NCBI GenBank assembly: GCA_964647785.1
Contig: CAZYJD010000099.1
Coordinates: 1 to 6,605, forward strand
From: CAZYJD01 sp964647785
GTDB taxonomy: Bacteria; Bacteroidota; Bacteroidia; NS11-12g; UBA9320
Length of the DNA: 6,605 nucleotides
Direction: 5' to 3'
The notes beneath the pieces were generated by a model. The model was not told where the DNA came from, ran no database searches, and was given only the letters and a program-made list of their open reading frames with translations. Position 1 is the stretch's first letter, and every line of letters starts with the position of its first letter. Of this stretch, positions 1 to 6,015 are shown piece by piece. Made by a program: the position numbers and the translations under genes.

Positions 1-204
1 AACATCAATAAAGACTTTGTGATCGGTCAAGGGCGCATCATAGAAGAAGGCCATATAACCACCATGATTCTCATGCCTGCCATGCGATTCAGTCAGTCGT
101 ATTCAAAAGCCTTTCAGGTAGCTCTGGCAGGTGTCGTTCAGGTAAAAGATGGTAAAACATCTTCATTCCCATTACCCATGGTTTCCTGGTTGCGTCAGTT
201 TTAG
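1..204 (+). CDS. C-terminal end of a probable outer-membrane beta-barrel protein (5' truncated by window)
   Basis: The reading frame is open from the first base to a TAG stop, giving the last 67 residues of a protein whose start lies outside the window. The segment is a close paralogue of the C-terminus of the next gene: both share LMPAMRFSQSYSKAFQV and the identical final PMVSWLRQF, with conservative changes elsewhere (VALAGVVQVKDGK against VSLAGIIHIKNGK). The alternating hydrophobic/polar pattern and terminal Phe fit the last strands of an outer-membrane beta-barrel, where a C-terminal aromatic serves as the sorting signal to the BAM machinery. Only 35 bp separate its stop from the next start, so the two are probably co-transcribed. 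A GTG at 19 and an ATG at 64 are internal codons, not starts. The beta-barrel assignment is inferred from the paralogue; no specific function can be given. Confidence 0.8.
   Translation, partial: NINKDFVIGQGRIIEEGHITTMILMPAMRFSQSYSKAFQVALAGVVQVKDGKTSSFPLPMVSWLRQF
88..119 (+). repeat. 32-bp exact repeat, copy 1, within tandem paralogue
   Basis: This stretch is identical to 1290-1321 in the next gene and encodes FSQSYSKAFQ. It is the best conserved block of a longer imperfect similarity running from about 64 to the stop at 204. It records a gene duplication rather than a mobile repeat. Confidence 0.85.
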
Positions 205-239
205 TAAAACCAAGTCAACTCCTTTTCAAATAGAATCCA

Positions 240-1406
240 ATGAAGAAATTTATTTTACTCATAATAGGCCTCTTTCTTTTTCAAGGAGTCCTGCGCGCAC
301 AAACCGATAGCACCTCCCTGGATAGCGCTCAACAAATACTGTATCTGGTCACAAAAACCGATGGGGGTGAGTTCTATGGTTACATCCTTCAGGACGACGG
401 ACGTGAGATACTATTGATGACCAAAACCATCGGTAAAATTTTTATTTCAAAGGCCGATATCAAAAGCATTGTAAAAGTAGAAGCAGAAGAAGTCAGAATT
501 GATGCCAATGGCATCTACCGCGATTACCGCAACAAAGGCCCCTTCACCACCCGTTACTATTTTACCACCAACGCACTGCCCATAGAAAAAGGAGAAAACT
601 ACGCCCTTTTGCATCTGTACGGACCTGAAGTACACTTTGCGCTGAGTGATCGCTTTAGCCTGGGGGTTATGGCCAGCTGGATTGCCAGCCCCATTGCCCT
701 TGCCGCCAAGTATAATTTGTATTCAAAAGATAAAACCCACTTGGCCCTTGGCTCTATCAACGGAAGCATGGGTTATCTGGGCAATGCACAAGGTTATGGG
801 GGATTGCACTGGCTCACATTCACACAGGGAGATCGCACGAGAAACATTTCATTTTCTGGGGGCTATGGCTATGTAGACCTGGGAGAAAACCTGTCACCGC
901 GAATTGGTGAAGCCTATTTATACAGCCCCGGGGATCCCCTTGCTCTCTCACTGGGTTATGCCCAAACGGATTGGGGTGTTTACAGCGCCATTGAAGATGC
1001 CTTAGACCGTAGTGATGAACCCTCCAGGCTGAGCCAGGGGTTCCGATCAGCGCTGGTGTTGGGCGTTGGCGGGATTGCACCGGTAGGGAAAAAAGCCAGT
1101 TTCATTTTCGACGGAATGATGTTGCACGGCAAACAAATGGGGGTGATCTATGCTGATTACGACATAACCGTACCCGTATACGACAAGGATCTTCAACAGT
1201 ATGTTCAGCAGACATATACCATCGGAAAAGGCCAAGCCAAAGCAGTTGATCAAATGGAGACCAACATCGTTCTCATGCCCGCCATGCGCTTCAGTCAGTC
1301 GTATTCAAAAGCCTTTCAGGTGTCTCTGGCCGGCATCATCCACATCAAAAACGGCAAGGTCAATACCTTCCCCTTTCCCATGGTATCCTGGCTGAGGCAG
1401 TTCTGA
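240..1406 (+). CDS. Secreted protein with Sm-like domain and probable outer-membrane beta-barrel
   Basis: 388 residues. Residues 1-20 form a signal peptide (MKK, hydrophobic FILLIIGLFLF, cleavage likely after LRA before QTDS). Residues about 33-77 resemble a small Sm/SH3-like beta domain seen in Bacteroidota envelope proteins (TKTDGGEFYGYILQDDGREI, then IGKIFISKADIKSI). From about 95 the sequence has the pattern TRYYFTTNALPIEKGENYALL followed by many short amphipathic strands rich in Gly and aromatics, ending in VSWLRQF with a terminal Phe. This resembles a family of Bacteroidota barrel proteins of unknown role, whose members carry a ..RYFF..A..LKKGEGYY.. motif. The start at 240 gives a proper signal peptide; no purine-rich ribosome site is visible. 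It is the second of two tandem paralogues and its stop lies 4 bp from the end of the convergent selD. Substrate or function is unknown. Confidence 0.8.
   Translation: MKKFILLIIGLFLFQGVLRAQTDSTSLDSAQQILYLVTKTDGGEFYGYILQDDGREILLMTKTIGKIFISKADIKSIVKVEAEEVRIDANGIYRDYRNKGPFTTRYYFTTNALPIEKGENYALLHLYGPEVHFALSDRFSLGVMASWIASPIALAAKYNLYSKDKTHLALGSINGSMGYLGNAQGYGGLHWLTFTQGDRTRNISFSGGYGYVDLGENLSPRIGEAYLYSPGDPLALSLGYAQTDWGVYSAIEDALDRSDEPSRLSQGFRSALVLGVGGIAPVGKKASFIFDGMMLHGKQMGVIYADYDITVPVYDKDLQQYVQQTYTIGKGQAKAVDQMETNIVLMPAMRFSQSYSKAFQVSLAGIIHIKNGKVNTFPFPMVSWLRQF
1290..1321 (+). repeat. 32-bp exact repeat, copy 2, within tandem paralogue
   Basis: Identical to 88-119. It encodes the FSQSYSKAFQ block shared by the two tandem beta-barrel genes, inside a longer imperfect similarity that reaches the stop codon at 1406. 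Confidence 0.85.
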
Positions 1407-1410
1407 GGGT

Positions 1411-2454
1411 TTAAAAAATGATCAATGGATCGGCTTCTGATGCTCTCCTAAGCAGTTCACCAATCCGAAACAATGGAGTCCCTGCAGCAGCTGCTTCATT
1501 CATCACTGCTTCATGTTTGCGCTCTTCCATCGCCACCAGCAGCCCGCCATTGGTTTGAGGATCGCATAGGAGCATCATTTGCTCGGCACTCATTTCAGCA
1601 ATCTCTTTTCCATAGCCATTGAAATTACGGTAGGTATTATCGGGGATGAAATACTGTGCAGCCAGTTCTGAAGTACCATTAATGATGGGCACTTGCGACC
1701 ATTGCAATTGCGCCTGCAAACCCGAGGCCCTGCACATTTCTACCAAATGCCCGCCCAAACCAAAGCCGGTTATATCAGTCATGGCATGCACCTCCGGCCA
1801 TTTGCCCAGTACCGCACCATATTGGTTCAGTTGACTCATTTGTTTGAAAACGGCCTGCATCTGATCTTCTTCCACCGCCCCGCGTTTCATGGCCGTGCTC
1901 CAGATTCCGGTGCCCAAGGGCTTGCTCAGCAACAATATGTCACCGGCGTTGGCGCCCCCATTGGTCTTCAGTTGTTCCTTTTTAACCAGTCCATTCACCG
2001 CCAGGCCAAAAAAAGGTTCCGGACTGTCAATGCTGTGCCCACCTGCCAGTGGAATCCCCGCTTCGGCACATTTGGCCTTGCCACCGCGCAGCACTTCCGA
2101 GGCCAGTTCAGCAGGCAGCTTATCCACCGGCCAGCCCAAAATGGCCAGTGCCATCAGTGGCTGACCTCCCATGGCATACACATCACTCAGGGCATTGGCC
2201 GCTGCAATGGTTCCAAAGGTGAACGCATCATCCACAATGGGGGTGAAAAAGTCAGTGGTGGAAATCAGGTACTCTTGTTCGTTCAGTGCCCATACGGCCG
2301 CATCATCCGCTTCACCGTTCCCGACAATCAAATTGGGGAAATGGGCATCGCTTCCGCTTCGGGATAAAATCTGCTGCAAAACTTCCGGGGCGATCTTACA
2401 CCCGCAACCACTTCCATGGCTGTATTGCGTTAACTTAATTGCTTTCTGCTCCAT
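1411..2454 (-). CDS. selD: Selenide, water dikinase (selenophosphate synthetase), Cys form
   Basis: 347 residues, full length for the family (E. coli SelD is of similar size). It makes selenophosphate from selenide and ATP in the cytoplasm; selenophosphate is the selenium donor for selenocysteine and for tRNA 2-selenouridine. The N-terminal LTQYSHGSGCGCK is nearly the E. coli sequence, with catalytic Cys17 and essential Lys20; position 17 is Cys, not selenocysteine. Other family landmarks are DDAAV (50-54, Asp51), STTDFF (65-70, Asp68), SDVYAMGG (90-97, Asp91), AGGHSID (137-143), MTDITGFG (225-232, Asp227) and LCDPQTNGGLL (296-306). The aspartates match the metal/ATP ligands of E. coli SelD. 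Its start overlaps the end of mnmH by 20 bp in the same operon, which points to the 2-selenouridine pathway as the use of the product. No selA, selB or selC is in the window. Identification is secure. Confidence 0.97.
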   Translation of the reverse strand: MEQKAIKLTQYSHGSGCGCKIAPEVLQQILSRSGSDAHFPNLIVGNGEADDAAVWALNEQEYLISTTDFFTPIVDDAFTFGTIAAANALSDVYAMGGQPLMALAILGWPVDKLPAELASEVLRGGKAKCAEAGIPLAGGHSIDSPEPFFGLAVNGLVKKEQLKTNGGANAGDILLLSKPLGTGIWSTAMKRGAVEEDQMQAVFKQMSQLNQYGAVLGKWPEVHAMTDITGFGLGGHLVEMCRASGLQAQLQWSQVPIINGTSELAAQYFIPDNTYRNFNGYGKEIAEMSAEQMMLLCDPQTNGGLLVAMEERKHEAVMNEAAAAGTPLFRIGELLRRASEADPLIIF

Positions 2455-3475
2455 AAATATTGTTGGCCATTTCGATCAATTGAAGGGCCATTTGATTGGG
2501 ATTTAAACCTTCTGTATCCAGATGATGAACTGAGATGCTTTTGCGATTTTCCAAGCCATAGGCATAGGTTTTATCGTAATACTTCAGTGCTATTAAGGCT
2601 GCATCTTCCAGCTTACCATCCTCAAGTAAACCCAAGGCCCGCTGATGGTGCTGCCCACCCAATCGCCTGGCAATGCGCTCAAAACCCAGCTTCAATCGCT
2701 CTTTGCTTTGCTTGCCATATTCCACGGCTAAAAGTGCTGCACGCTCTTCAGCCGATTTATTGATCACCACCAGTGGAGCAGCTTCCAATCCGCTGTAAAA
2801 CTCGGGTCTGATAAAAATGGTGCCGATCTTCTTGCTCTCATCTTCCACCCACACCCTGCGATTTTCATCCAGACCCTGAAGCACCTGCCATAGCTCATTC
2901 TCAAAATGTTCCATCTTGGGTTGTGCTTCACCTTCAGCCAAACCAAAAGCAGAGCCTTTGTGATTGGCCAATGCCTCAAGATCAATCACCTGCTCACCCA
3001 GTTTGATCAGTTCATGCAATGCATCGGTTTTTCTGCTGCCGGTTTTTCCGCCCAAAACAATTCCATGGCTCGGAAATTGAAGATTGCCCAGCACGTGCCG
3101 CCTGAATGCTTTGTAACCGCCCTCCAAACGATGCACTTTCAGGCCCACTTGCTCCAGCAACCATGCCATGCTCGCACTGCGCATTCCCCCGCGCCAGCAA
3201 TACACGCGCACTTCCCCTTTGGGTGCCAATTCAAGTGCCTTTCTGGCAAAGCTTTCCAGCTTCGGCCCAGTGAACCCAAGTCCGAGCAATATGGCTTCCA
3301 GCTGCCCTTTTTGCTTGTAATACAAGCCCACCTCATGCCGTTCTGCATCGCTGAACAGCGGAAAAGATATTGCTCCGGGAATATGCCCTTCCTGGTACTC
3401 CATGGGTGCCCGCACATCCAACATTGGCAAAGAATTCTGCGCTAAAAATGCATTGATATCAAGCAGGGCTGCCAT
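2435..3475 (-). CDS. mnmH: tRNA 2-selenouridine synthase (SelU/YbbB)
   Basis: 346 residues. It converts 5-substituted 2-thiouridine at wobble position 34 of certain tRNAs to 2-selenouridine via a geranylated intermediate, using selenophosphate from SelD. Residues about 5-127 are a rhodanese domain: LDVRAPMEYQEGHIPGA (19-35), the active-site loop YCWRGGMRS (92-100) with Cys93, and LEGGYKAFRR (117-126). The C-terminal P-loop domain follows from about 138, with DLEALANHKGSAFG (165-178) and WVEDESKKIG (209-218), both MnmH hallmarks. The Walker A motif reads GKTGSRKT (143-150). E. coli has GCTGSGKT, so Arg148 replaces the last P-loop Gly; the codon is AGA at 3032-3034 on the minus strand. ATG 3475 gives the expected N-terminus. 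selD starts 20 bp before the mnmH stop. A TAnnTTTG box lies just upstream of the start, so the leader may be very short. Family assignment is secure; activity of this allele is uncertain. Confidence 0.95.
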   Translation of the reverse strand: MAALLDINAFLAQNSLPMLDVRAPMEYQEGHIPGAISFPLFSDAERHEVGLYYKQKGQLEAILLGLGFTGPKLESFARKALELAPKGEVRVYCWRGGMRSASMAWLLEQVGLKVHRLEGGYKAFRRHVLGNLQFPSHGIVLGGKTGSRKTDALHELIKLGEQVIDLEALANHKGSAFGLAEGEAQPKMEHFENELWQVLQGLDENRRVWVEDESKKIGTIFIRPEFYSGLEAAPLVVINKSAEERAALLAVEYGKQSKERLKLGFERIARRLGGQHHQRALGLLEDGKLEDAALIALKYYDKTYAYGLENRKSISVHHLDTEGLNPNQMALQLIEMANNIYGAESN

Positions 3476-3479
3476 GCAA

Positions 3480-3487
3480 CAAACTTA
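3480..3487 (-). promoter_or_regulatory. Candidate Bacteroidota -7 promoter box for mnmH-selD
   Basis: On the minus strand this reads TAAGTTTG, a full match to the TAnnTTTG -7 element of Bacteroidota sigma factors. It ends 4 bp before the mnmH ATG, so transcription would start at or very near the start codon. No TTTG-like -33 element stands out about 19-21 bp upstream. It lies in the 62-bp gap (3476-3537) shared with the divergent gene. On the plus strand a weaker box, TAACTTAG (3526-3533), could serve that gene. Confidence 0.35.
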
Positions 3488-3537
3488 CAATCTTGTCGCT
3501 ACTAGCCCATCATGCTCTTTTACCATAACTTAGCGGC

Positions 3538-4590
3538 ATGAAAGCCCTCCTTTACGGCGCATACGGATACACCGCTCAGCTCATTCTAGAATATGCCGAT
3601 CATCTTCCATGGCAATGGGTACTGGCCGGAAGACGAGAAGAGCCCCTTAAATTACTCGCAGAGAAATACCAATGCGATTACCAAGTCATCGATTTAAACG
3701 ATTACGAAGCACTTTGCAACGCTTTGGAAGACATACAATGGGTGCTACATTGCGCCGGACCCTTTGTTCATACCGCCAAACAAATGATGACCGCCTGCAT
3801 TGAAAAAGGGGTTCATTATTCAGACATCACCGGAGAATTTGAAGTGTTTGAGTGGGCGGCAGCCTTATCAGAAAAAGCCCGCGATGCGGGCGTTATGCTC
3901 TTACCCGGCTGCGGTTTTGATGTGGTTCCCACCGATCTGGTGGCCAAGGCCCTCGCGGAAAAACTGCCGGAAGCAAATGAGCTCTGGCTGGCGTTCAGCG
4001 GTGGCGGAGGCATGAGCAAAGGCACCATGAAATCGGCTTTCAATAAATTAGGAAAAGCGGGTAAGGAGCGCATCCATCACGAGTTAAAAGATGTGCCTAT
4101 TGGATATAAACATCTCCGTTTCAGCTGGAACAGCAAAACCTACAAAGGTCTATCCATCCCCTGGGGCGATGTATTCACAGCTTGGTACAGCACCGGCATC
4201 CCTAACATCACCACCTATATGCTCATGAAGTCAGGCATACGAATCATACCAATGGCGCTTCGTTTGGCTACACCTTTCTTGCAGAATAAGGCCATCCGAA
4301 CGAAAATTCTGAACAACATCCTGCAAAAAGCCGAAGATGGCCCATCCAAAGTAGAACTGGAACAAAAGCGCTCCTTGGTTTGGGGCAGGGTGGCAAAAGG
4401 CCGTACTTCTTACGAAGGGGTGCTTCGGGGCCCGCACTCTTACAAGCTCACCGCCCTGAGTTGCCTGGCCATTGGCAAACACATCATGAAAGGCGATTTT
4501 AAAACAGGTTTTCAAACACCCACTTTGGCTTACGGCCTATCACTGCTCCACGACATCCCGGGATTGGAAATGGAAATCAAACAAAAATGA
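3538..4590 (+). CDS. Saccharopine dehydrogenase-like NAD(P)-dependent oxidoreductase
   Basis: 350 residues, cytoplasmic (no signal peptide). The N-terminus is a Rossmann fold: GAYGYTA (7-13) after a short beta strand, then VLAGRRE (28-34), where Arg32-Arg33 could favour NADP, and HCAGPF (71-76). Further family motifs are YSDITGE (94-100), PGCGFDVVPTD (123-133) and SGGGGMSKGTMKSA (154-167); GFQTPTLAYG (324-333) is the kind of C-terminal signature found in trans-acting enoyl reductase relatives. True saccharopine dehydrogenases of lysine metabolism differ, so the name describes the fold only. Relatives include mycobacterial trans-acting enoyl reductases for lipid synthesis, but the substrate here cannot be read from sequence. 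It is divergent from mnmH, and its stop overlaps the start of the next gene in ATGA, implying translational coupling with a secreted hydrolase-like protein. Confidence 0.87.
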   Translation: MKALLYGAYGYTAQLILEYADHLPWQWVLAGRREEPLKLLAEKYQCDYQVIDLNDYEALCNALEDIQWVLHCAGPFVHTAKQMMTACIEKGVHYSDITGEFEVFEWAAALSEKARDAGVMLLPGCGFDVVPTDLVAKALAEKLPEANELWLAFSGGGGMSKGTMKSAFNKLGKAGKERIHHELKDVPIGYKHLRFSWNSKTYKGLSIPWGDVFTAWYSTGIPNITTYMLMKSGIRIIPMALRLATPFLQNKAIRTKILNNILQKAEDGPSKVELEQKRSLVWGRVAKGRTSYEGVLRGPHSYKLTALSCLAIGKHIMKGDFKTGFQTPTLAYGLSLLHDIPGLEMEIKQK

Positions 4591-5564
4591 AAAAATACGG
4601 GCTACTCTCTATCCTGCTCATGTTGCTGCAATATGCACCGGCACAAACCCCTGACTACAGTCTTTCAGATAATTGGGCGGCACTGCCAAATAGAATGGAT
4701 GAATGCGACCGGCAACGCGTTCCCAAACGGAAGGACATCAAGCTTGCCGACTCGCTGCAGGTGGATGTGTTTTATGTGTACCCCACCCTCTATGATGAAC
4801 TTCCGGTAGAAAGCTGGGCTGCCTCAATTAACGATGCCGCTTATCGCAAAGAAGTGCGGGAGCTAGCGCTTAAAAACCAAGCATCTGTCTTTGGTGGATT
4901 GGCCCACATCTATGTGCCCTACTACCGGCAAATGCACATCGAGGGTTATTGGAACAACAAGCTGTCCGAGGTTAGAGCTGCCTTTGACACGGCTTATCAG
5001 GATGTGCTGCGCGCCTTTAGCTACTACCTCGAAAATTACAACCACAACCGGCCTTTTGTGATTGCTTCCCACAGCCAGGGCACCAACCATACCGAACGAC
5101 TCATAAGGGAATTCATTCTAAAAGACAAGGCCCTTTCCGAACGAATGTTATTGGCCTACCTGGTGGGCATGCCCATCGAAAATCACATAGGCAGCCTGTC
5201 GCCCTGCAACAAACCTGAGCAAACACACTGCTACCTCAGCTGGCGAACCTTTGGCAATGGCTTTGTACCTCCCATTCACGGCGACACCATTTTGGCCAGT
5301 CACCCCATTCTTTTCTCCAATCTAAAAAGCAGCAATCAGCTGGAGGATCACCTGGGCATCCTCATGCCTTCCGGCAAGCTTCGATTTCCGGCGAGCATTG
5401 AAGTACAGTCAAAACAGGGCTACTTGAGCGTGAGCAAGCTGAAAATTCCTTTTTCAAAACGCTACCGCTGGGACAATTACCACATAGCCGATTACAACCT
5501 GTTTTGGATGAATCTCCGAACCAATTTTGCCCATCGAATACAAGACTATCATGAGCGACCTTAA
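4587..5564 (+). CDS. Secreted DUF3089 alpha/beta-hydrolase-like protein
   Basis: 325 residues. Residues 1-20 form a signal peptide (MKKYGLLSILLMLLQYAPAQ) with no lipobox Cys, so a periplasmic or exported location is likely. The mature part matches DUF3089: VDVFYVYPTLYD (59-70), NQASVFGGLAHIYVPYYRQM (97-116), then DVLRAFSYYLENYNHNRPFVIASHSQGT (139-166) with the nucleophile elbow SHSQG, Ser163. Near the end YHIADYNLFWMNLR (298-311) supplies His299 as a candidate catalytic His, and D59 or downstream acidic residues could complete a triad. These features suggest a serine esterase or lipase-like enzyme, but no substrate is established for the family as far as I know. The ATG overlaps the upstream stop (ATGA), so the two genes form an operon. 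A perfect hairpin 20 bp past the stop may end the transcript. Confidence 0.85.
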   Translation: MKKYGLLSILLMLLQYAPAQTPDYSLSDNWAALPNRMDECDRQRVPKRKDIKLADSLQVDVFYVYPTLYDELPVESWAASINDAAYRKEVRELALKNQASVFGGLAHIYVPYYRQMHIEGYWNNKLSEVRAAFDTAYQDVLRAFSYYLENYNHNRPFVIASHSQGTNHTERLIREFILKDKALSERMLLAYLVGMPIENHIGSLSPCNKPEQTHCYLSWRTFGNGFVPPIHGDTILASHPILFSNLKSSNQLEDHLGILMPSGKLRFPASIEVQSKQGYLSVSKLKIPFSKRYRWDNYHIADYNLFWMNLRTNFAHRIQDYHERP

Positions 5565-5628
5565 AACCCAACCCACGGATGTCGATCCTTTCGAGTTTAT
5601 CGAAAGGATACAACAAAATTTAAGTTGA
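5551..5628 (+). pseudogene. 25-codon ORF, possible N-terminal remnant of a DUF1801-like gene
   Basis: ATG at 5551 opens a 25-codon frame ending in TGA; it overlaps the 3' end of the DUF3089 gene by 14 bp. The start MSDLKTQPTD followed by FEFIERI resembles the N-terminus of DUF1801 proteins, which typically begin with a KTQPTD-like stretch and then a (V/F)xxFIexv helix, but those run to about 120-150 residues and the body is missing here. The frame also holds the 10-bp hairpin at 5585-5609, so the ORF could instead be a chance reading across a terminator. A second open frame continues to 5711 (ending HFNKIPFRFVNGWSDKK.. then HIFE), which may be another fragment. The resemblance is judged by eye from few residues. 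Confidence 0.35.
5585..5609 (+). terminator. Perfect 10-bp hairpin, possible transcription terminator
   Basis: ATCCTTTCGA and TCGAAAGGAT are exact inverted repeats around a 5-base loop GTTTA. The hairpin begins 20 bp after the DUF3089 stop, where a terminator for the 3538-5564 operon would be expected. It has only 4 G-C pairs in 10 and no run of T follows, so it is not a textbook intrinsic terminator; it could also be an mRNA 3'-end stabiliser or a protein-binding palindrome. Confidence 0.45.
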
Positions 5629-5698
5629 GCAATGCCCGACATTTCAATAAGATTCCGTTCAGGTTCGTAAATGGCTGGAGTGATAAAAAAGTAAACCA

Positions 5699-5706
5699 TA
5701 TATTTG
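5699..5706 (+). promoter_or_regulatory. Candidate -7 promoter box for the toxin-antitoxin module
   Basis: TATATTTG fits the Bacteroidota TAnnTTTG element exactly and ends 6 bp before the ATG at 5713. As with mnmH, this would give a leaderless or near-leaderless transcript. No good TTTG is seen about 19-21 bp upstream. Its position argues against the TTG at 5704, which lies inside the box, as the start of the antitoxin gene. Confidence 0.4.
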
Positions 5707-5712
5707 AATGAG

Positions 5713-6015
5713 ATGCGCAAAAGACTGGTAGATCAATTGAGTCCCGAAATATTCTGGGATACCAAAGTGACTGGCATTGATGAGGAGGAGCATAAGACCT
5801 TCATCATCAAACGGGTGTTGGTCTATGGGAAATGGTCTGACTTTATATTGTTAAAAGAGCATTACGGTCTCGGCACAATCATTGAAGAGGCCAAAACATT
5901 CAGATATCTGGATAAAAAGACTTTAAACTTCCTCAGCGTATTATCCGGAGTTGAAAAAAGCGAGTTTTCATGTTACACCTCGAAAGCGTCCGGCCACGCA
6001 CACTGGAATTATTAA
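5713..6015 (+). CDS. DUF6922-type antitoxin-like protein
   Basis: 100 residues from ATG 5713 (MRKRLVDQL..); a TTG at 5704 would add three residues but overlaps a probable promoter box. Visible landmarks fit the small Bacteroidota family I know as DUF6922: IFWD (13-16), FIIKRVLVYGKWSDF (30-44), EEAKTFRYLDKKTLNFLS (58-75) and the ending FSCYTSK..GHAHWNY (85-100). Members sit directly upstream of AbiEii-family nucleotidyltransferase toxin genes and are taken to be the antitoxins. Here the last 46 bp overlap the toxin start at 5970, the usual overlapping order. The gene is intact although its partner is frameshifted. The region is visibly AT-richer than the operons to the left, suggesting acquisition by transfer. 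The antitoxin role is inferred from the partner and the family. Confidence 0.72.
   Translation: MRKRLVDQLSPEIFWDTKVTGIDEEEHKTFIIKRVLVYGKWSDFILLKEHYGLGTIIEEAKTFRYLDKKTLNFLSVLSGVEKSEFSCYTSKASGHAHWNY

Noticed and set aside
1693..2367. Long open frame (224 codons) on the plus strand
   Set aside because: It lies wholly antisense to selD, which has complete family motifs; the translation shows no domain or signal and is a codon-phase shadow.
2398..2406. Selenocysteine codon in selD
   Set aside because: The catalytic position reads Cys (GCGCK with ordinary Cys codons), so no UGA recoding is needed.
2906..3445. Open frame of 179 codons on the plus strand
   Set aside because: Antisense to mnmH, whose rhodanese and P-loop motifs are clear; the translation has no recognisable features.
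5704..5706. TTG as the antitoxin start codon
   Set aside because: It lies inside the TATATTTG promoter-like box, and the ATG at 5713 gives a normal start for the family.
5454..5720. Minus-strand ORF of 88 codons across the 5565-5712 gap
   Set aside because: Half of it is antisense to the DUF3089 gene and it also spans the hairpin; the translation shows no family resemblance.
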